Shown here piece after piece: positions 18,453 through 27,605 of a DNA stretch of 64,000 nucleotides (position 1 is the first letter of the stretch; the number at the start of each line of letters is the position of its first letter). The position numbers and the translations under genes were made by a program. Below the pieces are notes generated by a model. The model was given only the letters and a program-made list of their open reading frames with translations, ran no database searches and was not told the origin of the DNA. Origin of the DNA: Gemmatimonadota bacterium (GTDB taxonomy: Bacteria > ARS69); assembly GCA_030747075.1 (NCBI GenBank), contig JASLLL010000012.1, positions 1 to 64,000 on the forward strand. Direction: 5' to 3'.

Positions 18453-19589
18453 ATGGACATCCTCTTCATCGTCAACTCCTTCTCAACTGGCGGGTTTCAG
18501 CAGCTCACGCTGGACCTTGTGCGCCAACTCACGCCGCGCGGGTTTCGCTTCCGGATGGTGTGCCTGAAGAGAAGGGGAAGCCTCGCCGACGAACTCGAAG
18601 CCGCCGGGTGCCCGGTGGACGCGGGGTTCCTGCGCCACAAGTTTGATGTGTTCGCTCTGTGGCGAATCCTCCGTGCGTTGCGCGGCGACCGGAGCCGACT
18701 GATCTTCAGCGAGCCCGGCCGGAACGCACTGCTGGTGGATCGCGTTCTGGCGGCCCTCTCCCCGGGTCGGGCGCATGTCTCCGCCATTCACGCGACCGGC
18801 AGATGGGGTCACGACCATATGTTCAGCCCCGATGTGCGCTGGATCCTCCGCCGGCTGAACGGAGTGATCGCCTGCGCGGGCGTGCAGAAGGAGTATCTCG
18901 TCCGCGAAGAAGGCATCTGCCCGGACAATCTCCATGTGATTTTCAATGGCGTGGACCACAGGAAGTTCCGCCCGCTGGACCGCGCCGGTCTTCCGCCGAT
19001 TGCGGACGGCCCCGCTCCCGGTGAGAAGGCCGTGGGGATTGTCGCGTCGCTCACCCCCGAAAAGGCGCACGATGTCTTCGTCCGAGCGGCAAGACTCACA
19101 CTGAACGCGGTTCCCGAAGCGCGCTTTTACATCCTGGGGGATGGTCCCGAAAGAGAACGCATCGCGACGCTGATCCGGGAGGAATCGCTCACCGACTCTG
19201 TCAAACTGCTGGGCCGCCGCCGGGATCTTCCCACATTCCTGCCTCGACTGGATCTCCTGGCGCTGTCCTCGCACCCGTTTCGGGAAACGCTTCCCATCTC
19301 CACGACCGAAGGAATGGCGTGCGGCATTCCGACGGTGAATACGGAGGTCGGAAGCGTGCGCGATCTTGTGGTCGACGGGGAGACCGGCTGGATCGTCCCC
19401 CCGGGAGATCCGGAAGCGCTCGCCGCCGCCTTCGTGCGCGTACTCGAAGATCCCGCACAAGCGGCGCGCATGGGCGCGGCGGGAAGGCAACGCGTCGAGG
19501 ATCACTTCACGCTCGACCGAACCGTGAACGACTATGCCGATTACTTCCGGCGCATCGTCGGCGGGAACCAGGAAGAGGACCGTTCATGA
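18453..19589 (+). CDS. GT4-family glycosyltransferase
   Basis: 378 residues from the ATG at 18453. GT-B fold retaining glycosyltransferase: N-terminal acceptor lobe with FSTGGFQQLTLDLVRQL (the G-G loop), then FNGVDHRKFRPL, VASLTPEKAHDVFVRAA, ILGDGPERERI, VKLLGRRRDLP and the E-x7-E nucleotide-sugar site in STTEGMACGIPTVNTEVGS. It transfers a sugar from a nucleotide donor to a lipid or glycan, at the cytoplasmic face of the membrane. It overlaps the next glycosyltransferase by ATGA, so the two form an operon, probably for envelope glycan assembly. Donor and acceptor cannot be read from the sequence. Confidence 0.9.
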   Translation: MDILFIVNSFSTGGFQQLTLDLVRQLTPRGFRFRMVCLKRRGSLADELEAAGCPVDAGFLRHKFDVFALWRILRALRGDRSRLIFSEPGRNALLVDRVLAALSPGRAHVSAIHATGRWGHDHMFSPDVRWILRRLNGVIACAGVQKEYLVREEGICPDNLHVIFNGVDHRKFRPLDRAGLPPIADGPAPGEKAVGIVASLTPEKAHDVFVRAARLTLNAVPEARFYILGDGPERERIATLIREESLTDSVKLLGRRRDLPTFLPRLDLLALSSHPFRETLPISTTEGMACGIPTVNTEVGSVRDLVVDGETGWIVPPGDPEALAAAFVRVLEDPAQAARMGAAGRQRVEDHFTLDRTVNDYADYFRRIVGGNQEEDRS

Positions 19590-20665
19590 AACTGCTCGTC
19601 GTCTCCAACACCTTCCCGTCCCCGCGCAAACCATACGGCGGCACCTTTGTGAAGGAGCAGGTCGCGGCACTCCGGGCTCTCGGAACCGATGTGGATGTGA
19701 TCGGAGACACCGGAGAGGGGAAAAGCCCGCGGGATATCCTCTGCAAGTACCTCCGGCTCTTTGCGAAGACGGTTCGCGCCGTCTTCCGAACTCGATACGA
19801 TGCCATTCACGCGCACTACATCTTCCCGACCGGCACCATCGCGCTGCTGGCGGCCACCCTCCGGCGAACGCCGGTCATCGTCACTTCGCATCGCGGAGAC
19901 ATCTACCACATGCCGCAGCGCGCCCGCGTGCTTCGCTTCCTCACCGGCTGGACTCTCCGGCGTGCCGCGGCCATCGTGGCGGTCAGCGAAGAACTCAAGG
20001 CCGACATCATCAGCGGCTACGACATCCCCCCCGAGAAGGTCCGCGCGATTCACATGGGAGTGAACACGGACAAGTTCACTCCCGGAAAGAAGGCGGCGGC
20101 AAGGGAGAAGGTGGGGCTGTCGACCGATGGGCCGCAGGCGTTGATGGTTGCGCTGAAGTTCGAGCGGAAGGGCGGGCTGGTGCTTCTGGACGCGCTCTCC
20201 AGGATTCGCGACACCCTCCCCCCCGGACTCCTGGTCCATGTGGTGGGGACTCCGCCGGAAGCTCGCTGGACGGAAGCGGCGGCGGAACACGGCGTCGCGG
20301 ATCTTCTCCGGTTCCACGGATCCATGTCGCACGATGCGGTCGCGTCCTGGATCATGGGATGCGATCTCTTCCTGCTCCCGTCGTACAGCGAGGGACTGCC
20401 GATCTCGCTGTTGGAGGCCATGGCCTCCGGCCGCGCGGTGATCGCTACGCCTGTCGGGGGCGTGCCGGAAGTCGTCCACCACGGCGAAAACGGGCTCCTG
20501 GTGGAACCCGGCGACGCCGCGCAACTGGCGGACGCACTTTCCCGAATGCTCGCGGATGCCAACCTTCGCGACAGCATGGGCGCAGCCGCCCGGACCACCG
20601 TGGAGGCCCACTCCACCAGAGAAAGTGCCGCGGCGGTACTCCGAATCCTGGACGGTATTCTCTAG
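19586..20665 (+). CDS. GT4-family glycosyltransferase
   Basis: 359 residues from the ATG at 19586, overlapping the previous stop (ATGA), with GGAAGAGGA upstream. N-terminal lobe with YGGTFVKEQVAALRALG and the motif AHYIFPTG; donor lobe with IHMGVNTDKFTPG, MVALKFERKGGLVLLDAL, LRFHGSMSHDAVASWI, and the E-x7-E site PSYSEGLPISLLEAMASGRA followed by TPVGGVPEVV. This is again a GT-B retaining transferase acting on envelope glycans. Its SHRGDIY segment is common in sugar transferases adding mannose or similar residues to polyisoprenyl-linked chains, but the substrate remains open. Confidence 0.9.
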   Translation: MKLLVVSNTFPSPRKPYGGTFVKEQVAALRALGTDVDVIGDTGEGKSPRDILCKYLRLFAKTVRAVFRTRYDAIHAHYIFPTGTIALLAATLRRTPVIVTSHRGDIYHMPQRARVLRFLTGWTLRRAAAIVAVSEELKADIISGYDIPPEKVRAIHMGVNTDKFTPGKKAAAREKVGLSTDGPQALMVALKFERKGGLVLLDALSRIRDTLPPGLLVHVVGTPPEARWTEAAAEHGVADLLRFHGSMSHDAVASWIMGCDLFLLPSYSEGLPISLLEAMASGRAVIATPVGGVPEVVHHGENGLLVEPGDAAQLADALSRMLADANLRDSMGAAARTTVEAHSTRESAAAVLRILDGIL

Positions 20666-20689
20666 ATTCGCCTTGCGCGGACGGGCACT

Positions 20690-20842
20690 CTAGCCGTCCC
20701 GCGGCTCCTTGCTCTCCTTCAGCCGACGCCAGAGGGTCGTGCGACTGATCCCGAGCGCCTGCGCCACCCGTTCCCGATTGCCGCCGTAGCGCTCCATCAT
20801 CCGAAGAAGGTCGGCGGAGTCGTGGCGGCGGCCGGTCTCCCT
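20690..20842 (-). pseudogene. Remnant of a sigma-54 activator: Fis-type helix-turn-helix only
   Basis: The minus-strand frame ending at 20690 encodes ADLLRMMERYGGNRERVAQA then LGISRTTLWRRLKES, the classic Fis-type DNA-binding C-terminus of NtrC-class activators. The AAA+ domain and any receiver that should precede it are absent; upstream in the same frame the residues turn random at the point where the plus-strand FlgD remnant begins. No ribosome site is near. It is a 5'-truncated gene. A tiny stand-alone Fis-like protein is the alternative, but no start supports it. Confidence 0.7.
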
Positions 20843-20905
20843 TCCGCTTCCCGGGGCAGAGGCCGGCTCCGCCGCCGGATCCCGGATCGCTCCGGGGAGA
20901 TCCCC

Positions 20906-21223
20906 GTCGTGGACGCCGGGTGGAGCGCGACAAGTGCGTCCACCCTCGCGCTCTCCGCCTTCCCCAACCCGGCCGGGTCGGGTACTGTGTTCGACTATTC
21001 GATCCCGGCGGCGTCCGGAGAGGGCCACGCCGAGATCACCGTCCACGATGTGGCGGGAAGAGTGGTTCGCGTCCTGTCCGGCGCACCCGGCGGTTCCGGA
21101 CGGCATGCCGTTCCGTGGGACGGTCTGGACGCAAGCGGCCACTCCGTTCCCGCCGGAGTGTACCTCTGCCGGGTCCGGCACGCCGCCGGGTCCGCCACCG
21201 GAAAGGTGACGATCCTCCGATGA
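20906..21223 (+). pseudogene. Remnant FlgD-like tail of a lost exported protein
   Basis: This frame encodes only the sorting tail: ALSAFPNPAGSGTVFDY, ITVHDVAGRVVRVLSG, PWDGLDASGHSV, GVYLCRV and a final GKVTILR. The rest of the protein is missing. Upstream in frame there is no signal peptide, and the residues are random where the helix-turn-helix remnant lies on the other strand. It ends in ATGA, overlapping the start of the acetolactate-decarboxylase-like gene, so the parent gene was probably the first gene of that operon. Confidence 0.75.
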
Positions 21224-22086
21224 TCCCCCTTCGCATACTGCTCGCTTCGGCGGTCCTCTTCGCGGGGACCGCCTTCGCGGCGGACGCACCCTCCGCCACC
21301 GGCGCGACGACCTACGGTTCTCTTCGCGAAGTCGTACGCGAAGGCCGCCTCGACGCCCGCGTGCGCCTGGACGAGATCACCCCCGGACCGCACACCTATG
21401 CCCTCGGCGCACTGGCGGACCTGGAGGGAGAGGTCACCATCGTGGATGACGAGATCTGGCTCTCGCGGACCGATGAGGACGGCACGGTCGTCACAGAGCG
21501 AATGCGAACCAGCGAGGCGGGTGCGGCCGCGCTCGTCGCGGCAAGAGTGGACGGATGGACGCGTCACTCGGTCGGGCAGGATGTGCCGTTTGAGGAACTG
21601 GACGCTTGGATTCTGAGGAGTGCTCTTGTCGCGGGCGTGGACACTTCGTCCGCGTTCCCGTTCATGGTGGGCGGGTTCGTGCGTGACCTCGACTGGCATG
21701 TCATCGTCGGAGATCGGCTGCCGCCCGGCGCGTCGTCCCACGAGGAGCACATGGCCACCGCCGTGCGCGACTCACTCGATGTGACCCACGCTACGCTCCT
21801 CGGCTTCCACTCCACCCGCCATCACGGCGTCTTCACGCACCACACTACCAACACACACCTGCATGTCGTCATGAAGAAGCCGAACGCGTCCGGCCATGTG
21901 GATGGAGTCACGGTCCCGGCAGGCGCATGGCTCCTTCTGCCGGAGCGCGCACCGGAAGTCCCGGAGGAAGACCCGACGGAGGCAGGCGAAGCGACCGACC
22001 CGACAGACGCAGGCGAAGCGACGGAAGCCGACGATGCCACCAACACGGAGGTCGGCGAGCAAGAAGCCGACCCGGAGGCGAACTAG
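21220..22086 (+). CDS. Secreted acetolactate-decarboxylase-like metalloprotein
   Basis: 288 residues from the ATG at 21220, overlapping the FlgD remnant's stop. Signal peptide [20 protein letters not shown]. The core resembles alpha-acetolactate decarboxylase: [19 protein letters not shown], then [19 protein letters not shown] (the family's G-x-L-x-x-L-x-G-E), and a late His pattern [18 protein letters not shown] that aligns with the H-L-H ... G-H-V zinc ligands. An extra His-rich run ([13 protein letters not shown]) precedes it. The known enzyme is cytoplasmic and makes acetoin; export here suggests another substrate or a metal-binding role. The last 45 residues are a low-complexity Glu/Ala/Thr/Asp tail. 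It ends sharing CTAG with the convergent gene. Confidence 0.65.
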   Translation: MIPLRILLASAVLFAGTAFAADAPSATGATTYGSLREVVREGRLDARVRLDEITPGPHTYALGALADLEGEVTIVDDEIWLSRTDEDGTVVTERMRTSEAGAAALVAARVDGWTRHSVGQDVPFEELDAWILRSALVAGVDTSSAFPFMVGGFVRDLDWHVIVGDRLPPGASSHEEHMATAVRDSLDVTHATLLGFHSTRHHGVFTHHTTNTHLHVVMKKPNASGHVDGVTVPAGAWLLLPERAPEVPEEDPTEAGEATDPTDAGEATEADDATNTEVGEQEADPEAN

Positions 22087-23597
22087 CGGAGGATCGTGAC
22101 CTTCTCCATGGCCGATCCGGAGATCGTCCGCACACGGATAAAGTAAACTCCGCCCGCAACCTGTGTGCCTTGCGCGTCCTGACCGTCCCATGCAACGCGA
22201 TGAGTCCCCGTCCGCTCGAAGACCTCTTCGGTGAGGTTCCGTACAACGCGTCCGTGGATGTCATACACATCCACGCGAACGAGCCCGATCGAGTCCTCGC
22301 CGAGCGTGAACTGAACGCCTGCGCTGAGACCCACCGCCGGGTTCGGGTGAACGCTCAGAGAGAGCGGCGTGACCGCAGAGCCATCGGGCAGCGGGCCGAT
22401 GCCTGTTCCGGCACCGCACAGGCTGCCATCTCCTTGATAAGTCCCGCTGTCCGCGGCGCAGATGGCCGCCGTCAGGACTTCGCAAGTGAGGTCGAGCAGG
22501 ATGCAGGCTCCTTCGGCCATGTCACAGGCATCCCCGAATCCGTCTCCATCGCTGTCGATCTGGCTCGGATTGTAGATGTCAGGACAGTTGTCGCACGGAT
22601 CACCGGCGCCGTCGTCGTCACGGTCCTCCTGCCACGGGTTGGGCCGCTCGGGACAGTTGTCTTCGGCGTCCGGCTTCCCGTCGAGATCCCAGTCCCCGGG
22701 TAGATCGACCAGTGGCACGACCAGCACTTCCCCGGAGCGCGGATCCGAGAACGCCACGACCGCCGCCGGCAGGAAGCGTTTCCCCACGGGTGCGTAGGCG
22801 ATCCGGATGCCCATTTCCACCTCCGCGCCAAACTCCGCTTCCCAGACCCTGTTCGCGATGGCGTCCACCACACTTGCCCGTGGGAGAAGACTGAGCCCGG
22901 CGGGCACCTCAAAGCGCGGCCAGACAACGAGAAGCCGCGCAGGTGTCGCCAGGTTGGAAACCGCCACTCGCACATGGGATTCAAACACCGGGAATCCGTT
23001 TGCGGTCCGCACCACGGTCACCAGCTGTTCCCGGTCGTGGCTCGGCTCCTCGCCGCCCGGACCCACGGGAGTCCCGATCACCGTCGCGACGGAGACACCC
23101 GCGCGCTCCGCTGCGGGAATACCGAGCGCATCGCAGACTCCAAGTACCACCTGCTGCGCAACCCCCTGATCCACTGCGGAATGCGGCGAGGTGTCGAAGT
23201 CGAAGCGGCGGGTCTTGTTGGCCCATCGAACGCGCCCGATGCCGCGGTCGATCTTGACGAACTTGGTGTCTCCGGCGTCGTGCGCCTCGGTGAGCAGCCC
23301 TTCCGTCACGATGTCCCCGGGCGCGGGAAGATCATTCACCGCCAGCGCTACCTGCTGGACATCGACGCTTGCGAGCCAGTCGGGGCCGGGCTGGACGTCG
23401 AGCATCCCGGAACTGTAGGCGGGAAGCGTGGACTCGATCTGGTTCTTGTAATCCTGAAGGGTGAGGTTGCGCGGAAGATCCTGCTCGGGCGGGGCCTCGT
23501 CCGCCATCACCCCGGGAGCCGCCGCAACAAGAAGAGCCCCGGCCAACAGTACGCGACAAGCCCGCGCCATCACGAATCTCACGCCACTTCTCCGCAT
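22083..23597 (-). CDS. Secreted protein with thrombospondin type 3 repeats and FlgD-like tail
   Basis: 504 residues from the ATG at 23597, chosen for GGGAG 7 bases upstream over an ATG at 23621. Signal peptide [17 protein letters not shown]. Residues about 30-310 form a domain I do not recognise ([47 protein letters not shown]). Then come calcium-binding type 3 repeats: [52 protein letters not shown], with paired Cys. The FlgD-type tail follows ([44 protein letters not shown]). It is 20 bases downstream of the DUF6345-like gene in the same orientation, so the two are likely one operon and may work together outside the cell. The N-terminal domain could be a propeptide-like partner domain. Confidence 0.82.
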   Translation of the reverse strand: MRRSGVRFVMARACRVLLAGALLVAAAPGVMADEAPPEQDLPRNLTLQDYKNQIESTLPAYSSGMLDVQPGPDWLASVDVQQVALAVNDLPAPGDIVTEGLLTEAHDAGDTKFVKIDRGIGRVRWANKTRRFDFDTSPHSAVDQGVAQQVVLGVCDALGIPAAERAGVSVATVIGTPVGPGGEEPSHDREQLVTVVRTANGFPVFESHVRVAVSNLATPARLLVVWPRFEVPAGLSLLPRASVVDAIANRVWEAEFGAEVEMGIRIAYAPVGKRFLPAAVVAFSDPRSGEVLVVPLVDLPGDWDLDGKPDAEDNCPERPNPWQEDRDDDGAGDPCDNCPDIYNPSQIDSDGDGFGDACDMAEGACILLDLTCEVLTAAICAADSGTYQGDGSLCGAGTGIGPLPDGSAVTPLSLSVHPNPAVGLSAGVQFTLGEDSIGLVRVDVYDIHGRVVRNLTEEVFERTGTHRVAWDGQDAQGTQVAGGVYFIRVRTISGSAMEKVTILR

Positions 23598-23617
23598 GAT
23601 AGAACTCCCGGTTGTCA

Positions 23618-24490
23618 TCAAGGGTGCGCTTTCGGGTCACAACCGGAGATGGAGATATAGCAGAAGTAAGTAGATCCCGGATCGGAGTAGACATAGTCGT
23701 ACTCCTCGTTGCTGACACGGGACGACGCGTTGCTGGAGCTGTTCCCGGCGACCAGCGAAACCGGGCAGTGATCGTAACCCCAGGTCCAGAACCCGCCGCT
23801 GTACTGATTGTCGGCCCAGGACTCCGCGATCGAGATGTCGAAGGCGTCGTCGGAAAACCCGCTGTAGCGACCGTTGAAGAGCGTGCTGATCCACATGAGC
23901 CCGTAGAACCCGTTCACCTGATGCAGTTCGTTGTAGGCATTCATCCAGTTTGAATACCCTTCATTGAGGTCGCACATGCTGTGGCAGGACGACAGGTGCA
24001 GGAATTCCAGATCGTGGTCGCCCAGCTCCATGTGCGCCTGCCATGCGCCGCAGTTCCCGCTTCCCGATTCGTCCACGCGCACGCTTCCCCGCCATTCGCC
24101 CGGAGCGCCACCGTTGTGCGAGCCGTGCAGGGCGACCATCAGCGCATCGACATCGTCCACATTGTCGTTGGAATCATCGTCACCCCAACTGACGATGTCG
24201 TCGTCGGTGAACTGGCTGTCGACAATGGTGCCGTTCTTGTAGAAACCGTCCCGGGACCATGCCTTGGAACTGTGTCCACCCGGTGTCGATCCAGAATCGG
24301 TGAAGTCGTCGTACCAGGCGTCCGCCATGTTGTCCCATGAGGAACGAGTGCTGCCCGAGCAGCTGGAGTTCCACTTCGTCACAACGAGAACAAGCGCTTC
24401 CTTTTCGGAAGAGGAGGGAGCGCCCGCCGCAAGGGCGAGGACCGGCAGAAGTGTCGGGAGAGCGATCGCGAAAACGAGGGAGCGAGTCAT
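23618..24490 (-). CDS. Secreted DUF6345-like protein, possible caspase-fold peptidase
   Basis: 290 residues from the ATG at 24490 (GGAG 7 bases upstream). Signal peptide [20 protein letters not shown] ending in AAG. The mature part has [10 protein letters not shown], then [15 protein letters not shown] and, after about 40 residues, [15 protein letters not shown] beta strand ending in H-G followed later by a strand ending in S-C is the layout of caspase/gingipain-like (clan CD) cysteine peptidases, and it also fits DUF6345 proteins as I remember them. [16 protein letters not shown] follows. Several more Cys could form disulfides. It heads a two-gene operon with the TSP3/FlgD protein, which carries the sorting tail this protein lacks. 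Peptidase activity is inference. Confidence 0.65.
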   Translation of the reverse strand: MTRSLVFAIALPTLLPVLALAAGAPSSSEKEALVLVVTKWNSSCSGSTRSSWDNMADAWYDDFTDSGSTPGGHSSKAWSRDGFYKNGTIVDSQFTDDDIVSWGDDDSNDNVDDVDALMVALHGSHNGGAPGEWRGSVRVDESGSGNCGAWQAHMELGDHDLEFLHLSSCHSMCDLNEGYSNWMNAYNELHQVNGFYGLMWISTLFNGRYSGFSDDAFDISIAESWADNQYSGGFWTWGYDHCPVSLVAGNSSSNASSRVSNEEYDYVYSDPGSTYFCYISISGCDPKAHP

Positions 24491-24588
24491 GCCTCTTCTC
24501 CGGAGGGAGACAGGGAAACGGAAAGCGACCGCATCAGGATATCACTGTTGGCTAGACACATCCACCAGAAACGACCGGTCGGAAGTCA

Positions 24589-26220
24589 TCAAGCCTCACT
24601 TCGTGCGTCCGCCATCCGGTCCGCGACGCGCGTCGCGTTCGCCATCAGGGTGAAGGTGAGGTTCTTTGACGGAAGAAACGGAAATACGGAACCGTCGACC
24701 GCATAGAGGTTCTCCCAGTCGTGGCTGCGCCCTTCCGGGGAGGTGGTGAGCGGCGCGGGCGAAAGCGACATCGGCAGCGTCCCGGCGTAATGGACGCTGG
24801 CGCCCATGGGGCGCGTGTGGGCCATTCCCGGCACCGCGAAGCACCCCAACTCCCGCAGCGCACCACGCACGCGCCGCACCGCCCGGCGGATTCGCCCGGG
24901 CTCCCCGCGTGGCGGTTCGTAACGAATGACAAGCCGCGCGTCCTCGCCCGGCGCCCCGTCCTCCAGCGACAGGTGGCAATCGTCCCGCCGGTGGTCGGAG
25001 AGATTGACATTCACAAGGCCCAGCGCGGCGTGCAGGTTCCCGAACACGCGAAGCGCCGACGCCATGTCGAGCGGAAGGTTCTGAACAATGGGGTGGATCA
25101 TCGTCGCCTTGAGAGTCGTCACAATCCCGTGGATGGAATCGGCCGCGGAGTCCCCGTCGATGCCGAGCAGCACCTGATGGTACTGATAAGTAGCCGGATC
25201 GACCGGCCGACCGGCCATTGCCGGATTCACAAACGGCACGAGAATCTGGCGGTTGTCCATGAGTCCGGGCAGACGCACGCTCCGGCCCGTGTCCCGGCGA
25301 ATCGACTCCATGACGATACGGCCCGTCGAGAGAGTGCCCGCCGCCAGAACCAGAACTTCGACCGGAGTCTCCTCCTCCGCGCCGCCACCGGCTGGCCTCG
25401 ACACAACCCCCAGGACGCGACGGCCTCCGTCGGTCCGGAAGCGAGAGACATAGCGACCGCTCCGGTAACGGAAGCCCGGATGACGCAGGCACTCCTCCAG
25501 CGTGTGGCCGGGTGTGTAGAGCGCTCCCACCGGACACCCCGGCAGGCACCGACCCAGATAGCCGCACGCGCCACGACCGTCGCGGTCCTCCAGGAGAACC
25601 GCCACGCGCGACCGCCCCACGCGGCAGCGGTGCTTGCTCCGGAGAGGCTCGCGGCGATCCCGCGCACGATCCAGCAGCACCCGGGAGTGCTCGTCCAGGT
25701 CGCCCGGAGTGCCCAGGTTCGCATGGACGGGCATCCAGGGAGCGAGATCGTCCTCGACTCCCGTCACGCCGATGCGGGCCGCAATCTCCCCGTACCGGGA
25801 GAGCAGATCATCGGACGAAAGCGGAAACTCCTCCAGATCGGCCGCGCCAAATGGAAACGCCCCGGCAGTCCACGCCTGAGCCAGCCCACCGCGCGCGAAG
25901 GAGATCAGCGGCTCAAACCCCGCGGCCCTGAACTCGAAGGACTCCTCGCGTTCGAACACATACTCCTTCCCGGGAGGGAATCCGTAGTACTCCTTCTCGC
26001 CGCCCGGCAGCGTCAATCCTTCGAAGTGCTCACCGAGAAGATGCCTGACCGGATCGGTCAGGTTCCGCTTCAGGGCCGGGAAGGTGTCGTCCGGGTTGGG
26101 GGGCGCGGGTCCGTCCCGCCCGACATCGAACATCTCCACTTCCCACCCGCGATCCAGGAGCGTTCGGGCAAAGTGCACGCCGCTCGCGCCGGAACCGACG
26201 ACGGTCGCGCGCTTCGTCAT
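24589..26220 (-). CDS. GMC-family FAD-dependent oxidoreductase
   Basis: 543 residues from the ATG at 26220, overlapping the upstream small gene by ATGA. FAD-binding Rossmann motif VVGSGASGVHFARTL at the N-terminus, FARGGLAQAWTAGAF in the substrate region, VLAAGTLSTGRIV as the second FAD contact, and the C-terminal GMC signature SVHYAGTLPMS with YAVDGSVFPFLPSKNLTFTL, including the active-site His. A four-Cys patch (ACGYLGRCLPGCPVGA) near residue 220 is the type seen in choline or sugar dehydrogenases that pass electrons onward. There is no export signal, so the enzyme is cytoplasmic or bound to the inner membrane face, perhaps through the tail-anchored small protein encoded just upstream. It probably oxidises an alcohol; the substrate is unknown. 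Confidence 0.88.
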   Translation of the reverse strand: MTKRATVVGSGASGVHFARTLLDRGWEVEMFDVGRDGPAPPNPDDTFPALKRNLTDPVRHLLGEHFEGLTLPGGEKEYYGFPPGKEYVFEREESFEFRAAGFEPLISFARGGLAQAWTAGAFPFGAADLEEFPLSSDDLLSRYGEIAARIGVTGVEDDLAPWMPVHANLGTPGDLDEHSRVLLDRARDRREPLRSKHRCRVGRSRVAVLLEDRDGRGACGYLGRCLPGCPVGALYTPGHTLEECLRHPGFRYRSGRYVSRFRTDGGRRVLGVVSRPAGGGAEEETPVEVLVLAAGTLSTGRIVMESIRRDTGRSVRLPGLMDNRQILVPFVNPAMAGRPVDPATYQYHQVLLGIDGDSAADSIHGIVTTLKATMIHPIVQNLPLDMASALRVFGNLHAALGLVNVNLSDHRRDDCHLSLEDGAPGEDARLVIRYEPPRGEPGRIRRAVRRVRGALRELGCFAVPGMAHTRPMGASVHYAGTLPMSLSPAPLTTSPEGRSHDWENLYAVDGSVFPFLPSKNLTFTLMANATRVADRMADARSEA

Positions 26221-26684
26221 GCGCGCCCTCCACTCCTGCGTCGCAGCGCCAGGTGCGCCGGGCCGAATACCGGGATGGAGAACGCCGCAAGCACCGCGAA
26301 AGCCGCCGCGCGAAATGCCGCATCCAGAAACGTGCGCGTGCGACCCGGCGCGGTGACGCGGTCCACGGCGGCGTCCGTCGGGGCGACACTCTCCAGGAGC
26401 GCGACAAGAAGCGACAGTTTCCGGCGAAGCAACCCGCCGCGACGGAAGAGCGCACAGTAGGAGTCGGCGAAGCGCGTCAGTCCGTGACCGCCCTGCGCCA
26501 CTTCGACCACAAGACGATCGAAGGAGTCCGCCCCGCCGGGAGGCTCCACCACCCCTGCCGCGTGCGCCTGCACATACTTCTCCAGAATGAACATGGCGGG
26601 GCCCTCGCCGAGGATGTACCGACCCAGCGTCCGGCCTTCGTCCTCCAGAATCCTCCGGGGCGAACGAACCTCATCCATCGGCAT
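26217..26684 (-). CDS. Small tail-anchored protein linked to the GMC oxidoreductase
   Basis: 155 residues from the ATG at 26684, overlapping the epimerase gene by 14 bases and the GMC gene by 4. I do not recognise a family. The N-terminal 100 residues are soluble and helical (RRILEDEGRTLGRYILGEGP, FILEKYVQAHAAG, RRKLSLLVALLES). A single hydrophobic segment near the C-terminus (AAAFAVLAAFSIPVFGP) is followed by LALRRRSGGRA, the layout of a tail anchor. Small subunits often accompany GMC dehydrogenases and dock them to the membrane (as gluconate dehydrogenase subunit 3 does). By position and topology this could do the same, though no sequence match is claimed. Confidence 0.75.
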   Translation of the reverse strand: MPMDEVRSPRRILEDEGRTLGRYILGEGPAMFILEKYVQAHAAGVVEPPGGADSFDRLVVEVAQGGHGLTRFADSYCALFRRGGLLRRKLSLLVALLESVAPTDAAVDRVTAPGRTRTFLDAAFRAAAFAVLAAFSIPVFGPAHLALRRRSGGRA

Positions 26685-27582
26685 CCATCTCCTGAATCAT
26701 GGCATCCAGACTCCTCCAGGCACGCCCTTCGCGAGGGCCGGGAAAGTCCGCCCGAGCGGAGCCATCGCACAGGAACGCATAGATCTGCGCGGCCGTCACG
26801 GGAAGCACCGGCCCCGTGACCGATTCGATCGCGCCGAGAACCGCGACCGCCGCGCGGCCGGGAACGCGCAGCAAGCGGGGAGAACGCCCGCACACCGCTT
26901 TCCCGATCCGCGCAAGAAGCTCCGGCCACGGCACCGCCTCCGGGCCGCCCGCGTCCAGAACTTCTCCGTCGAATCGGTCCCCTTCGACGATCCCGGCCAG
27001 CACTTCGGCGACATCGTGCACATGCACCGGCTGCACGCGGGAGTCTCCAAAGAGCGGAACCACCGGAGCGCGAACAGCGCGCGCCAGCGAACGGCCGATG
27101 GTGGACCCGGCACCCAGCACCACCGTAGGCCGCACGATCGTGTGAGCAAGGCCGCTGGCCGCGACGATTCGCTCCGCTTCCGCCTTGGAGAGCGCGTAAG
27201 GGTAATGCCGAACACCCGGATAGGCGGCGGCGATCGTGCTGACATGGAGGAAGCGTTTCCCTCCCGCGCGCACGCACGCATCTACCAGCGCACGCGTGCC
27301 GTCCGCATTGGCGCGAAAGTGCTCTGCGGAGGACGCCTTTCCGGTGAGCGCCGCACAGTGCACGACCACCTCGGCCTCTTCCAGTGCGGCGGCATACCGC
27401 TCCGGGTTCAGGAGATCCCCGGACACACGACGCACGCCGTCCCCATCCGGAAGAGGCCCCGCCCCGCGACACAGGCACGACACGCGACGCCCCCCGCCCG
27501 CAACGCGAGCGAGGAACGCGCGTCCGACAAATCCCGTACCGCCCGTCACAAACAGCGGGGCGCGTGCGCCGTCTTCCCTCAT
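26671..27582 (-). CDS. NAD-dependent epimerase/dehydratase (extended SDR)
   Basis: 303 residues from the ATG at 27582. Extended short-chain dehydrogenase: FVTGGTGFVGRAFLARV as the glycine-rich NAD loop, DLLNPERYAAALEEAEVVVH with CAAL, STIAAAYPG for the active Ser, and YPYALSKAEAERI for the Y-x3-K pair, then IVRPTVVLGAGSTI. Family members modify nucleotide sugars, steroids or related carbonyls. It lies 23 bases after adenosylhomocysteinase and overlaps the tail-anchored protein gene, so with the GMC gene it makes a redox module that could oxidise or isomerise one substrate in sequence. Confidence 0.88.
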   Translation of the reverse strand: MREDGARAPLFVTGGTGFVGRAFLARVAGGGRRVSCLCRGAGPLPDGDGVRRVSGDLLNPERYAAALEEAEVVVHCAALTGKASSAEHFRANADGTRALVDACVRAGGKRFLHVSTIAAAYPGVRHYPYALSKAEAERIVAASGLAHTIVRPTVVLGAGSTIGRSLARAVRAPVVPLFGDSRVQPVHVHDVAEVLAGIVEGDRFDGEVLDAGGPEAVPWPELLARIGKAVCGRSPRLLRVPGRAAVAVLGAIESVTGPVLPVTAAQIYAFLCDGSARADFPGPREGRAWRSLDAMIQEMDADG

Positions 27583-27605
27583 GCCGGGCTCACCATTCCC
27601 TCCGG

